Shown here piece by piece: positions 17,953 to 26,014 of a DNA stretch of 43,569 bases. This DNA comes from Ekhidna sp. (lineage in GTDB: Bacteria; Bacteroidota; Bacteroidia; Cytophagales; Cyclobacteriaceae), in contig JACONI010000109.1 in the NCBI GenBank assembly GCA_014323825.1, forward strand, positions 1 to 43,569, in the 5' to 3' direction. Position numbers and translations under genes: made by a program. The notes beneath the pieces were generated by a model. It was not told where the DNA came from. It saw only the letters and a program-made list of their open reading frames with translations, and ran no database searches. Position 1 is the first letter of the stretch. Every line of letters starts with the position of its first letter.

Positions 17953-18080
17953 TTAACTTGAGTTCGTTGTAAGCAAGTGTAAGTTTTTTTATAAAAAAGG
18001 TAGACTTTTAATATATTAACATTTTGAAATTCAATTAATGAACTAAAAATCTACCTATGATACCAGGTATCAAAATTATC

Positions 18081-18813
18081 GGCATCACTAAAATGGTATA
18101 GATTTGTAATAAAAAATATTATGAAAATATCAGCATGTCCCAAGTGTAGTTCTCATCAATACATCAAAAACAGTAAAGTTCAAGGTAAACAACGCTCTCC
18201 CTATAAAGCATGTAACTATAACTTTACCGTGTCTAAATTAGGTAAAGGTGTCGATAATTATTATATACGATGATCTCTAAGGCTCTATTTGGAGGGTATG
18301 AGTTTTAGAGGGATTGAACGTGTGGTGGGGGTGAGTCATGTAAGTGTGATGAATGGGGTAAAAAAGTATGGAAAGGATTTAAAGACCTTGCATACGGGTG
18401 AAGAAAACCTGATAAAAGCAGTAGAAATGGATGAACTCCATAGTTATTTTAAGACCAAAAAAACAGTGTATGGGTCTGGATTGCTGTGGAAAGAGCACGT
18501 AAAAGGGTGTTGAGTTTTACCATCGGGGACAGAAGTGAAATGACTGGAGATCGCTTGTGCTCAAGTTTAAGAAAAATGTAGATACGCTCATTTTATACTG
18601 ATCATTGGAAGGCTTACGAAAGTATTCTCCCCGCAGCGAAACACCTGCAAAGTAAGACCGAAACTTATACTATTGAGGGACTAAACAGTAGGATAAGCCA
18701 TTATTTAGCTCGTTTCAGGAGGAAGACCATAAGTTATTCAAAGGCTCAAGAAATGATTGTTTATTCACTGAATCTGTTATTTAATCATATAGCTATACCA
18801 TTTTAGTAATGCC
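18081..18813 (+). mobile_element. Degenerate IS1-family insertion sequence
   Basis: Terminal inverted repeats are GGCATCACTAAAATGGTATA (18081 on, plus G) and its complement ending at 18813, 21 bp with one mismatch. The length of ~733 bp fits IS1 (about 770 bp). The transposase inside is broken. I could not find a convincing 8-9 bp target duplication, so the insertion is old or its flanks have changed. Confidence 0.85.
18121..18806 (+). pseudogene. IS1-type transposase, inactivated
   Basis: The InsA-like start reads MKISACPKCSSHQYIKNSK and NYNFTVSKLGKG; the second cysteine pair of the zinc ribbon is reduced to one (PYKACNYN). An in-frame TGA at 18271 interrupts it before LRLYLEGMSFRGIERVVGVS, the helix-turn-helix. 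A frameshift near 18470 leads to VWIAVERARKRVLSFTIGDR, then a TAG near 18573, then YTDHWKAYE and TYTIEGLNSRISHYLARF, the IS1 catalytic C-terminus. At least three lesions make it non-functional. Confidence 0.9.
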
Positions 18814-18888
18814 CAATAAGTAGCTTCTTGAAACTAGCATATAAAACTGACATTTTAGTATATGTTTAAGTAGTTTGGTGGAACTTGT

Positions 18889-18896
18889 TACATTTG
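18889..18896 (+). promoter_or_regulatory. Candidate -7 box for the ATPase-DUF4435 pair
   Basis: TACATTTG fits TAnnTTTG and lies 31 nt before the ATPase start. No TTG sits at the ideal -33 spacing, so strength is uncertain. Confidence 0.4.
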
Positions 18897-18927
18897 GATT
18901 TTATGTGTAAATTGAAAAGCCGTAAAA

Positions 18928-19998
18928 ATGATAAATAAGCTTTATGTTGAAGGTCTAAATGGCAGAAAGAAACCATTAGAACTTGTGTTTGAACCAGATT
19001 TAAATTTATTGACTGGGAAGAATGGTTCAAATAAAACAACTATTTTGAAAATACTATGGTTTTTGAACTCTGGAAAAATTATTAACCTAGTCAAAGAAGT
19101 CAATTTCATATACTCCGAAATTTTGACTTCAAAAATTAGACTATCTGTCAGAAAAAGTCCTGAGAACAATTCAATTAATATTGGTATCAATGATGATAAA
19201 CCAATTCAAATTAGCATAGCTAATTTACGTGAAATTGAACTAAGAAGAACTGTAAGGATAAGAGAGAAAATCTCAGAAATATACAAACTAGCTGTACCAA
19301 CTATTTTCTTTCCAACCTTTAGAAGAATTGAAGGTGGATTTTCAATGGAAGAAGGTTTTGACCCCAGATTTGGTCCTACTGATGAAATTCGGCATTCATT
19401 AGAACAATTCTCTAGACGTTTATCTACAAGAAATCAAAGATTTATAACCTCAATATCCACAGACGACATTGTTGCTTTATTAAATCAGGAATATACAAAT
19501 ATTAATGCTGAAAATAATCTAATACAAAAACAAAAATCAGACGAAATTATCCGTAAAATAAAAAAGCAAGGTAAAAATGAAAAAGCAACTTTAGCTGAAA
19601 TTCAAAGTGATATTGAGTTTATTGAAAATCAAAGAGAAATTTTACTGAAACCATACACAACTTTATCAAACTTGATAGCGAATATTTTTCAGCATAAAGG
19701 AATTAACCTAAGTAATTTAACTCTAGGAGAAGTTAATAATGCAATCTCGTCGGATAAACTTTCAGCAGGAGAAAAACAAATGTTGAGTTTTATATGCTAC
19801 AACGCCTTTACAAAAAACAATATCATCTTTATTGATGAACCAGAATTAAGCCTCCATCCTGATTGGCAAAGGACTTTGGTTCCAACATTACTAAATCAAG
19901 GAAATAACAACCAATTTTTTATGGCTACTCATAGTCCTTTCATATATTCTAAGTATTCAGATAAAGAAATAATGTTGTCAGAAGATAGAGGCGAGTAA
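18928..19998 (+). CDS. AAA/ABC-type ATPase, PARIS AriA-like
   Basis: The protein is 356 residues with an ABC/SMC-type ATPase fold: Walker A region LLTGKNGSNKTTILK, signature KLSAGEKQMLSF, Walker B IIFIDEPELSLHPDWQ, and the histidine loop MATHSPFIYS. Residues ~150-270 form the helical insert. Its stop overlaps the start of a DUF4435 gene by one base (TAATG). In PARIS phage defence, AriA is such an ATPase and holds the DUF4435 effector AriB until it senses a phage anti-restriction protein. Assignment rests on this pairing plus the domain types. Other ATPase-TOPRIM pairs (OLD, Gabija, some retron effectors) are less likely because the partner is a separate DUF4435 protein. Confidence 0.8.
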   Translation: MINKLYVEGLNGRKKPLELVFEPDLNLLTGKNGSNKTTILKILWFLNSGKIINLVKEVNFIYSEILTSKIRLSVRKSPENNSINIGINDDKPIQISIANLREIELRRTVRIREKISEIYKLAVPTIFFPTFRRIEGGFSMEEGFDPRFGPTDEIRHSLEQFSRRLSTRNQRFITSISTDDIVALLNQEYTNINAENNLIQKQKSDEIIRKIKKQGKNEKATLAEIQSDIEFIENQREILLKPYTTLSNLIANIFQHKGINLSNLTLGEVNNAISSDKLSAGEKQMLSFICYNAFTKNNIIFIDEPELSLHPDWQRTLVPTLLNQGNNNQFFMATHSPFIYSKYSDKEIMLSEDRGE

Positions 19999-20735
19999 TG
20001 AGTTTAGATTTAACGGTTGATGAGATTGTAGAAACACTAAAACGCTCATCACTTACGACAGTTTTAGTAGAGGGAAAAGAAGATGTTATAATTTACAGAT
20101 GGCTTGAAGATGAAATCGGTATTACAAATGCCAGTTTTCTTCCTTGTGGTGGTCGTAGTAAACTTTTGAAAATTTATAAAAGGCGTAATGAGTTTACAGA
20201 AATTAGCGTAATTTTCGTAGCTGATAGAGATACTTATGTTTACATAAATCCGCCTAAAAAATACAATGAAATGATTTGGACAAACGGTTATTCAATTGAA
20301 AACGATCTGTATTATGGTAGAAATATCGAATCTCTTCTAAGCAACAAAGAGAAAGATACTTTTCTTAAATCGTTAAATAGTTTTATTGGATACTACGCCT
20401 TTGAAGTACAAAATTTATTAGATGGTAATGAATATAATTTAAAAAAGCACCCACAAGAGATTTTATGTGATGTTCAGCATGAAATAAAGGAGGAGTTCCT
20501 GGAAACTATTAATTTCAAAAAAGCCGGTAAGGAGTTAGAAAATAATATTAAGGAAAACTATGATGTTCTTGTAAGAGGAAAATCATTATTTGCTTTATTA
20601 ACAAGAATACTCAGTAATAAGACAAGAAAAATTAAGCATAGTAAACTTAGCCTTTTAGAACATTGTTACAAAACCCATAAAAGTAAAAAGTTTATTGAGT
20701 TGATTAAAAAAATTCAATTAAAAATCAGTGCATAA
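19998..20735 (+). CDS. DUF4435 TOPRIM-like protein, PARIS AriB-like effector
   Basis: The protein is 245 residues. TOPRIM acidic residues are in place: E25 and D29 (TVLVEGKEDVIIYRWLE) and the D76-x-D78 motif (IFVADRDTYV). The conserved NGYSIENDLY segment typical of DUF4435 follows. The C-terminal ~110 residues are helical and lysine-rich. In E. coli PARIS, AriB is a toxin nuclease reported to cut host tRNA-Lys when released from AriA. Here it is coupled by TAATG to the ATPase, so a fixed ratio is expected. It appears intact, unlike most defence genes in island 1. Slightly shorter than E. coli AriB, so it may be a divergent subtype. Confidence 0.78.
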   Translation: MSLDLTVDEIVETLKRSSLTTVLVEGKEDVIIYRWLEDEIGITNASFLPCGGRSKLLKIYKRRNEFTEISVIFVADRDTYVYINPPKKYNEMIWTNGYSIENDLYYGRNIESLLSNKEKDTFLKSLNSFIGYYAFEVQNLLDGNEYNLKKHPQEILCDVQHEIKEEFLETINFKKAGKELENNIKENYDVLVRGKSLFALLTRILSNKTRKIKHSKLSLLEHCYKTHKSKKFIELIKKIQLKISA

Positions 20736-20992
20736 CATGACTATAAAACAATTGAGGTGAAAGTGATAAAACTAAATCTCTGACTGGTTTCGGTGAGATA
20801 CTAGGACCTACCAGAGTTAGCCTGCCTCCTACAAACAAGCCTTCGTCTGTCTTAATTCACTTTCGCAAAACCTTTAAATTATCATGGCAAAATATCACTC
20901 TGTTCTGTACATCTCTTTCCACTTTTCTAATAGAAGAACTAGTTCAAAAGGATAAAGGCAGGACTTAAATCTGACGATCTCACGTAGTACTA
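20736..20992. other. Gene-free gap between the AriB-like gene and purH
   Basis: No coding frame of note, hairpin terminator or RNA gene was recognised between these convergent genes. A short stretch near 20770-20790 reads SLTGFGE in one frame, like the start of YicC proteins, but nothing supports it further. Confidence 0.4.
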
Positions 20993-22519
20993 TCAGTGCT
21001 TAAAATGCCTGACTCCGGTCATAACCATTGCCAGTCCATTTTCATCGCAATAGTCGATCGAGTCCCGGTCTTTGACGGAACCTCCGGGATGAATCACTGC
21101 CGTAATTCCTGCTTTGTGAGCGATTTCTACACAGTCGGGAAACGGAAAGAATGCATCTGAAGCCATAACTGCCCCGTTCAGGTTAAACCCAAATCTTCCG
21201 GCTTTTTCAATCGCTTGGTTCAGTGCATCCACACGTGAAGTTTGCCCTACACCACTCGCTAACATTTGCCCATCTTTTGCCAAGACAATGGTATTAGACT
21301 TGGACTGCTTACATACTTTCGCAGCAAACAATAAATCACTGACTTCATCAGCCGTCGGCTGTTTTTTAGTTTTTATTTTAAGATCTGAAGCCGATTCCGT
21401 GCTGAGATCATAATCCTGAACGATGGTTCCGTTAAGCAAACTCTTGTATTGGGAAGTTTGATGCCATGTTTTTTTTTGAATTAAGAGAATACGACTCTTT
21501 TTTTGTTGTAACAACTCAAGTGCCGCCTCGCTAAAAGAAGGAGCAATCAAAATCTCGAAAAACCGGTTATTCATCTCCTCGGCTGAGGTTCTATCCATCT
21601 CCTCATTGGTAACAAGCACCCCGCCAAAAGCAGAAACGGTATCAGCAGCAAAAGCTCTTTGGTACGCATCCTTTACATTTTCTCCTGTTGCAACCCCACA
21701 TGCGTTATTGTGCTTAAGAATCCCAAAAGCTGTTTCACCTTTAAATTCAGCTATCAGCTGCACCGCAGCCTCAATGTCAACCAGGTTGTTGTATGAAATT
21801 TCTTTGCCGTGTATTTGATCAAAGTACTCCGAGAAATCTCCATAAAAATATCCTTTCTGGTGTGGGTTTTCACCGTATCTTAAAACTCTGGCAGGTGCTG
21901 TATTCACTCTGAAAGCACCCACCTCCCGGTCTTTGTTCATCCAGTTGAAAATTGTGGAATCGTAGTGGCTCGATATTGCAAAGGCTTTTGCAGCAAACCG
22001 TTTTCTTTCCTCTAGCGTTGTAGTACCTTCTTTGTTGTACAGAATTTCCTGCAAGTCATCATAGTAATCTCTTGAACTTACAATCACGACATCATTGAAG
22101 TTTTTAGCTGCACCCCGTATAAGCGCAACTCCTCCAATGTCAATCTTTTCAATAATATCCTCATCTGAAGTGCCTGAAGCGGCAGTCGCTTCAAATGGAT
22201 ATAAATCCACAATCACTAAATCAATGGGTGAAATTTTATATTTTGATGCCTCTTCCCGGTCTGAAGTGTTTCCCCTTCTGTGTAAGATCCCCCCAAAAAC
22301 TTTTGGATGAAGTGTCTTCACGCGACCTCCGAAGATGGATGGATAATCAGTAATGTCTTCAACCGGAACCACATCTACTCCCTGCTCTTTAATGTATTTC
22401 TCTGTTCCTCCGGTGGAATAAAGCGTTACACCAAGTTCATTGAGCCTCCGAATAATTGGACTTAATCCCTTCTTGTGAAAAACAGAAATAAGCGCAGATT
22501 GGATTTTTTTAGGCAACAT
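20993..22519 (-). CDS. purH: Bifunctional AICAR transformylase / IMP cyclohydrolase
   Basis: The protein is 508 residues, a normal length. The N-terminal MGS-like cyclohydrolase domain has TLYSTGGTEKYI, GGRVKTLHPKVFGGIL and VDLYPFEAT. The C-terminal transformylase domain has ILKHNNACGVA, AFGGVLVTNEEMD, VCKQSKSNTIV, GQTSRVDA and ASDAFFPFPD, including the catalytic Lys-His pair in LKHNN. It performs the last two steps of de novo IMP synthesis. It stands alone on the minus strand. Confidence 0.97.
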   Translation of the reverse strand: MLPKKIQSALISVFHKKGLSPIIRRLNELGVTLYSTGGTEKYIKEQGVDVVPVEDITDYPSIFGGRVKTLHPKVFGGILHRRGNTSDREEASKYKISPIDLVIVDLYPFEATAASGTSDEDIIEKIDIGGVALIRGAAKNFNDVVIVSSRDYYDDLQEILYNKEGTTTLEERKRFAAKAFAISSHYDSTIFNWMNKDREVGAFRVNTAPARVLRYGENPHQKGYFYGDFSEYFDQIHGKEISYNNLVDIEAAVQLIAEFKGETAFGILKHNNACGVATGENVKDAYQRAFAADTVSAFGGVLVTNEEMDRTSAEEMNNRFFEILIAPSFSEAALELLQQKKSRILLIQKKTWHQTSQYKSLLNGTIVQDYDLSTESASDLKIKTKKQPTADEVSDLLFAAKVCKQSKSNTIVLAKDGQMLASGVGQTSRVDALNQAIEKAGRFGFNLNGAVMASDAFFPFPDCVEIAHKAGITAVIHPGGSVKDRDSIDYCDENGLAMVMTGVRHFKH

Positions 22520-22790
22520 AATTCAGTTTTGAGAATTAGAATTGTAAATTTAAACGGTATATTCCCATTATGAGTAGATCCCTCTTCGCTTTCCTAAATC
22601 TCAGTATTATGTCAAGTGCTTTTGATTAAGAAATAGTCTTATTTGGCTATAAAATAAAGTGAGTTCGGGCTAAAATAGGAGACTTAATTTTTAGTTAATT
22701 GATTGATTTTCAAAGTGTCAAAAAGAAATTACACTTGCTTAAATCAAACTCGCGTTAAATAGCTACACATCAAAGCCCTCATTGTGACAA

Positions 22791-23171
22791 TCAGTGCTTA
22801 ATTTTGCATACTTTACAAAATTTTTGCTTACCCGGTGGTCGCTTCTTCGGCGGGCGTTTATGACCGTGAAACGGTTCTCCTCTCTTGGTCTCTTTCCTTT
22901 TTACTTTGGAAACTTTGTGATCAACCTTTGCATTTTCCTTGTAGGATTCACTTACCCTTTTTCTGAAAGAAACCAACTCCTCTTCGTAAGTCTTATATAG
23001 CGTATCTTTATCTTTTTTTAAGAAACCAAACAATCCTTTCTTTTCTTTTTTTACTACCTGATATTTAGGTTTGGTTGAATTTATCGGAGAGGCATTTCTT
23101 GTATCCTGGGCGACAACAAGAACCAGACAAGACCAACAAAAAAGAATAGAAAAGATTACTCTAAGGCACAT
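22791..23171 (-). CDS. Small exported basic protein, unknown function
   Basis: The protein is 126 residues. Residues 1-21 form a signal peptide (VIFSILFCWSCLVLVVAQ, cleavage after AQ). The mature part is very rich in lysine and ends GHKRPPKKRPPGKQKFCKVC and KIKH, with a CxxC pair that could bind metal. The gene is divergent from the TPR gene at 23295. I do not recognise a characterised family; short Lys/Pro-rich proteins with a CKVC end are familiar from Bacteroidota genomes. The neat signal peptide and spacing argue it is real. Confidence 0.6.
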   Translation of the reverse strand: MCLRVIFSILFCWSCLVLVVAQDTRNASPINSTKPKYQVVKKEKKGLFGFLKKDKDTLYKTYEEELVSFRKRVSESYKENAKVDHKVSKVKRKETKRGEPFHGHKRPPKKRPPGKQKFCKVCKIKH

Positions 23172-23294
23172 AAATGGTAAACGAAGATCGTTACATTTAT
23201 TGTAAAGACGGACAAAAAGGTAAAATTAGTTAATCTTGTCTCATCTTCAGTGAAGATATAACCTAAAGTGATCTTCCAAACGTTAAGCATTTCG

Positions 23295-23873
23295 ATGAGA
23301 TTTTTCCTAAGTCTTACCATTATTATGATAGCATACTGTTTGAACGGGCAGATTATTCGTAAATCCGAATTACTCAGGAGAATGGACAAAGGAGCAGAAC
23401 TAATGTTGCTTGGAAATTATGACAGTGCCCAGGTCCTTTTCCAATCAGTTCTGCAAAATATGCCGAAGCTGCCTTCTGATATAACTTATTATTTTGGAAG
23501 AAACAGCTATCACTTAAGAAAATACAAACAATCCATTAATTGGCTTAATAAATATATTCAACTTAAGGGCACTAAGGGAAGGTTTTACGAATCTGCCATT
23601 CAATATCTTCAGTTTGCTGAGGATGAATACTTAAAAATAGAAAAAACCCGAATAGAGCAAATAAGTATTGACCTGGAAAATGCTGAGTATGATTGTGAAG
23701 GACTTGAAAAAATGCTTTGTCCGGTTTGTCATGGGGCCGGAGTAGTTATTCAAACGGGTTTATTTGAGGATACCTACAAAACCTGCCCTTATTCTTTAGG
23801 TGAGGGTTACCTTTCGTGCACAGAGTACAACCTATTCATGAGAGGCGATCTGGAACCTAAAGTGGGTAACTGA
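23295..23873 (+). CDS. Exported TPR-like protein with Cys pairs, unknown function
   Basis: The ATG at 23295 is preferred over 23268 because it gives a clean signal peptide (MRFFLSLTIIMIAYCLNGQ), for a 192-residue product. Residues ~25-110 resemble tetratricopeptide repeats (GAELMLLGNYDSAQVLFQSV, then YYFGRNSYHLRKYKQSINWL). The C-terminus has CPVCHGAGVV and, further on, CPYSLGEGYLSC, reminiscent of DnaJ-type zinc knuckles (CxxCxGxG) although the second half is altered. It lies 42 nt before ogt on the same strand. Function not assignable. Confidence 0.65.
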   Translation: MRFFLSLTIIMIAYCLNGQIIRKSELLRRMDKGAELMLLGNYDSAQVLFQSVLQNMPKLPSDITYYFGRNSYHLRKYKQSINWLNKYIQLKGTKGRFYESAIQYLQFAEDEYLKIEKTRIEQISIDLENAEYDCEGLEKMLCPVCHGAGVVIQTGLFEDTYKTCPYSLGEGYLSCTEYNLFMRGDLEPKVGN

Positions 23874-23915
23874 AATACTAAATCTAAATCCGGTTTCTAA
23901 ATACCTTATAAAAAC

Positions 23916-24452
23916 ATGACAGGACTTTCTCCGGGTACTAAAGGACAACTTATTACCGTCAATCGTATACCTACACCTCTAGGTCCTATGATAGCAGGTG
24001 TAACCGATGAAGGACTCTGCCTGCTGGAGTTTACGGATAGAAAAATGCTGGAGACTCAAATTAATGTCTTGAAAAAAAGAATGGGAGCTGAAATGGTGAC
24101 CGGTCATCACTCATTGATTGATTTGGTTAGTGGGCAGCTGAGTGAATATTTTGAGGGCAAAAGGAAGGCTTTTGAGGTGTCTCTTGTGGTTCCCGGAACA
24201 GCGTTTCAACAGAAAGTCTGGACTGCATTAGTACAAATTCCCTTTGGCATCACACGCTCTTACAAGCAGCAAGCAAATGTAATAGGAGATATTAATGCAG
24301 TAAGGGCGGTAGCAAGAGCTAATGGAGAAAATAGAATTTCTATTATTATCCCTTGCCACCGAATTATAGGTTCAGATGGCAGCACTGTCGGATACGGAGG
24401 AGGAATCCAACGTAAACAATGGCTTCTGAAACATGAATTCGAAAATCAGTAG
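23916..24452 (+). CDS. ogt: Methylated-DNA--protein-cysteine methyltransferase
   Basis: The protein is 178 residues. The catalytic motif IIPCHRIIGSDG carries the acceptor cysteine, and GYGGGIQRKQWLLKHE follows as in Ogt/Ada-C proteins. The helix-turn-helix segment (VWTALVQIPFGITRSYKQQA, then RAVARANGENRISI) inserts into the minor groove. It repairs O6-methylguanine by irreversible transfer to itself. Its 3' end overlaps the end of lysA by 7 nt in convergent orientation. Confidence 0.95.
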   Translation: MTGLSPGTKGQLITVNRIPTPLGPMIAGVTDEGLCLLEFTDRKMLETQINVLKKRMGAEMVTGHHSLIDLVSGQLSEYFEGKRKAFEVSLVVPGTAFQQKVWTALVQIPFGITRSYKQQANVIGDINAVRAVARANGENRISIIIPCHRIIGSDGSTVGYGGGIQRKQWLLKHEFENQ

Positions 24453-25654
24453 TTAATCTCAGTCTCCAACTGTGTACGGAGTAAATCTTCTAATGTCTCT
24501 CTTCTCTTGATTAAATAGTTTTTGCCATCCAACAGCATCACCTCAGCCGGTCTAAGACGAGAGTTGTAATTTGAGGCCATGGTAGCACAGTACGCTCCTG
24601 TATTTTTAAATACCAGTAAATCTCCTTTTCTTACCTCCGGAATAATTCTATCCGAAGCAAATGAATCCGTCTCGCATACATATCCCACTACGTTGTAAAC
24701 CTTCTTCTCACCGGTAGGATTAGACAAGTTTTCGATATGGTGATAAGCATTGTAAAACATGGGGCGGATCAGGTGATTAAATCCGGTATTAAGGCCTACG
24801 AAGGTGCAGGAGGTAGTTTGCTTAATTAAATTAGCCTTTGCAACAAAATAGCCGGCATTACTCACCAAATATTTTCCCGGCTCAAATTCCAGGGTATAAG
24901 TCTTCCCTTGTCTTTCACAAAAGTCATTAAAAGCCTTGCTAAATTTCTTACCAAATACACCAATGTTTGTGTGTAGGTCTTCGGGTTTGTAAGCAACTTT
25001 GAATCCACTTCCAAAGTCAATATGTGTCACAGTATCGAATCGCTCCACTACACTAAATACAAGTTCTGCGGCTTTGATAAAAACATCCGCATCAAGTATG
25101 TCCGACCCGGTATGTACATGGATTCCCATTACATTGATATTGAGCTTCCTGACGATTCGCTCAATATTTGGGACCTGGTGAATCGAAATTCCAAATTTAG
25201 AATCAATATGACCTACTGAGATATTCTGATTACCTCCTGCCATCAAATGTGGATTGATTCGGATGTATATAGGAATGTCGGGATGATTCATTCCGAAGTA
25301 TTCCAGGGTGTAGAGATTGTCTACATTGATATTTACTCCTAAAGCAATGGATTGCTCATATTCTTCCGTTGAAATATTATTAGGAGTAAAGAGAATATTT
25401 TCAGCTGAAAATCCTGCTCTTAATCCCAGTTGTACCTCTTGTACAGATACACAGTCAAGGCCGGTTCCGAGCGACTTGAATAGCTTCAGGATAGCTTGAT
25501 TATTGAGTGCCTTGCAGGCATAATGCACCTTTAATGCTTCCACGTTGAAGGCCTCAGTAAACTGTTTATAGTTTGCTTTCATTTGATTGGCATCATAGAT
25601 ATAAAGTGGGGATCCATACGTTGTGGCTGCTTCAATTAAAGCGGTATTTTCCAT
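24446..25654 (-). CDS. lysA: Diaminopimelate decarboxylase
   Basis: LysA makes lysine from meso-diaminopimelate with PLP. The ATG at 25654 (MENTALIEAATTYGSPLYIY) gives 402 residues. The longer frame to 25723 would read through the leader terminator and is rejected. Motifs: VHYACKALNNQAIL (PLP lysine region), MGIHVHTGSDI, HIDFGSGFKV, EPGKYLVSNAGYFVAK, VCETDSFASDR and NTGAYCATMASNYNSRLRP. The substrate-binding set is complete. It is the sole gene on its strand here and is preceded by a leader with a Lys-rich peptide and terminator, so its expression is probably controlled by lysine supply. Confidence 0.95.
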   Translation of the reverse strand: MENTALIEAATTYGSPLYIYDANQMKANYKQFTEAFNVEALKVHYACKALNNQAILKLFKSLGTGLDCVSVQEVQLGLRAGFSAENILFTPNNISTEEYEQSIALGVNINVDNLYTLEYFGMNHPDIPIYIRINPHLMAGGNQNISVGHIDSKFGISIHQVPNIERIVRKLNINVMGIHVHTGSDILDADVFIKAAELVFSVVERFDTVTHIDFGSGFKVAYKPEDLHTNIGVFGKKFSKAFNDFCERQGKTYTLEFEPGKYLVSNAGYFVAKANLIKQTTSCTFVGLNTGFNHLIRPMFYNAYHHIENLSNPTGEKKVYNVVGYVCETDSFASDRIIPEVRKGDLLVFKNTGAYCATMASNYNSRLRPAEVMLLDGKNYLIKRRETLEDLLRTQLETEINY

Positions 25655-25680
25655 TTTGTTTTTATTAAAGTTTAGTACAC

Positions 25681-25797
25681 AAAAAAAGCCGAACGCTAAG
25701 TCCGGCTTCTGTATTTGCTTCATTCATATCAATAACCGGAACGATGGCACTTGCCAGGTTTCTTAATGTGTTTTTTTTTATTGTTCCGGTTTTTCAT
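25681..25797 (-). promoter_or_regulatory. Candidate lysine-responsive transcription attenuator of lysA
   Basis: All on the minus strand: segment 1 AACCGGAAC (25791-25783) and segment 2 GTTCCGGTT (25742-25734) are perfect 9-bp inverted arms within the leader-peptide ORF. Segment 3 AGCCGGAC (25707-25700) and segment 4 GTTCGGCT (25694-25687) form an 8-bp terminator stem (one G-U pair, 5-nt loop) followed by seven T's. TCCGGTT of segment 2 can instead pair with AGCCGGA of segment 3 over 7 bp (one G-U), blocking the terminator. The leader stop codon directly follows segment 2. This is the full layout of a classical attenuator. No minus-strand gene lies upstream that would need this terminator. Confidence 0.75.
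25729..25797 (-). CDS. Lys-rich leader peptide of lysA
   Basis: The frame has 22 residues plus TGA: MKNRNNKKKHIKKPG, then KCHRSGY. Seven of the first 16 codons are lysine (AAA/AAG), including a run of three. It ends just past attenuator segment 2 and 22 nt before the terminator stem. Starvation for charged tRNA-Lys would stall ribosomes in segment 1 or in the loop. An in-frame ATG at 25818 could give a 7-residue longer form. Too short for recognition by gene finders; coding status is inferred from layout. Confidence 0.6.
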   Translation of the reverse strand: MKNRNNKKKHIKKPGKCHRSGY

Positions 25798-25856
25798 ATC
25801 AGCTTCAAAAATAGGCATTGTTATCCAATCAGACTTAATTGGCATTGTTTTTTAGA

Positions 25857-25950
25857 GCAGCATGGTAACCGCTTTTCTTGATCTGTTTACATTTTTTAAT
25901 AAAAAAATTAGGCGACCCCTTGATAATTACATTTCCATACTATAGGTTTG
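25857..25950 (+). promoter_or_regulatory. Promoter region of the cadherin lipoprotein gene
   Basis: TTG at 25920-25922 and TAGGTTTG at 25943-25950 are separated by 20 nt, an excellent match to the Bacteroidota -33/-7 promoter. Transcription should start near 25956, giving a ~60-nt leader with a small hairpin (CACCTTT/AAAGGTG). The upstream part is duplicated at 17853-17952. Confidence 0.65.
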
Positions 25951-26014
25951 CACCTTTAATCAAAAAGGTGTTTTACCTTATAATTTAAGTTCAACTATTT
26001 AATTTTTTATTATT

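Noticed and set aside
18060..18830. Target-site duplication of the IS1 element
   Set aside because: The sequences directly outside the inverted repeats (AAAATTATC left, CAATAAGTA right) do not match.
20760..20870. Possible YicC gene remnant (SLTGFGE)
   Set aside because: Only seven residues match, with no start in frame and no similarity further on.
24446..25723. Longer lysA frame starting at 25723
   Set aside because: The extra 23 codons run through the terminator stem and T-run of the leader; MENTALIEA at 25654 is the natural start.
25655..25860. L-box lysine riboswitch upstream of lysA
   Set aside because: The leader is too short and lacks the multi-helix core; the Lys-rich ORF and paired stems fit peptide attenuation instead.
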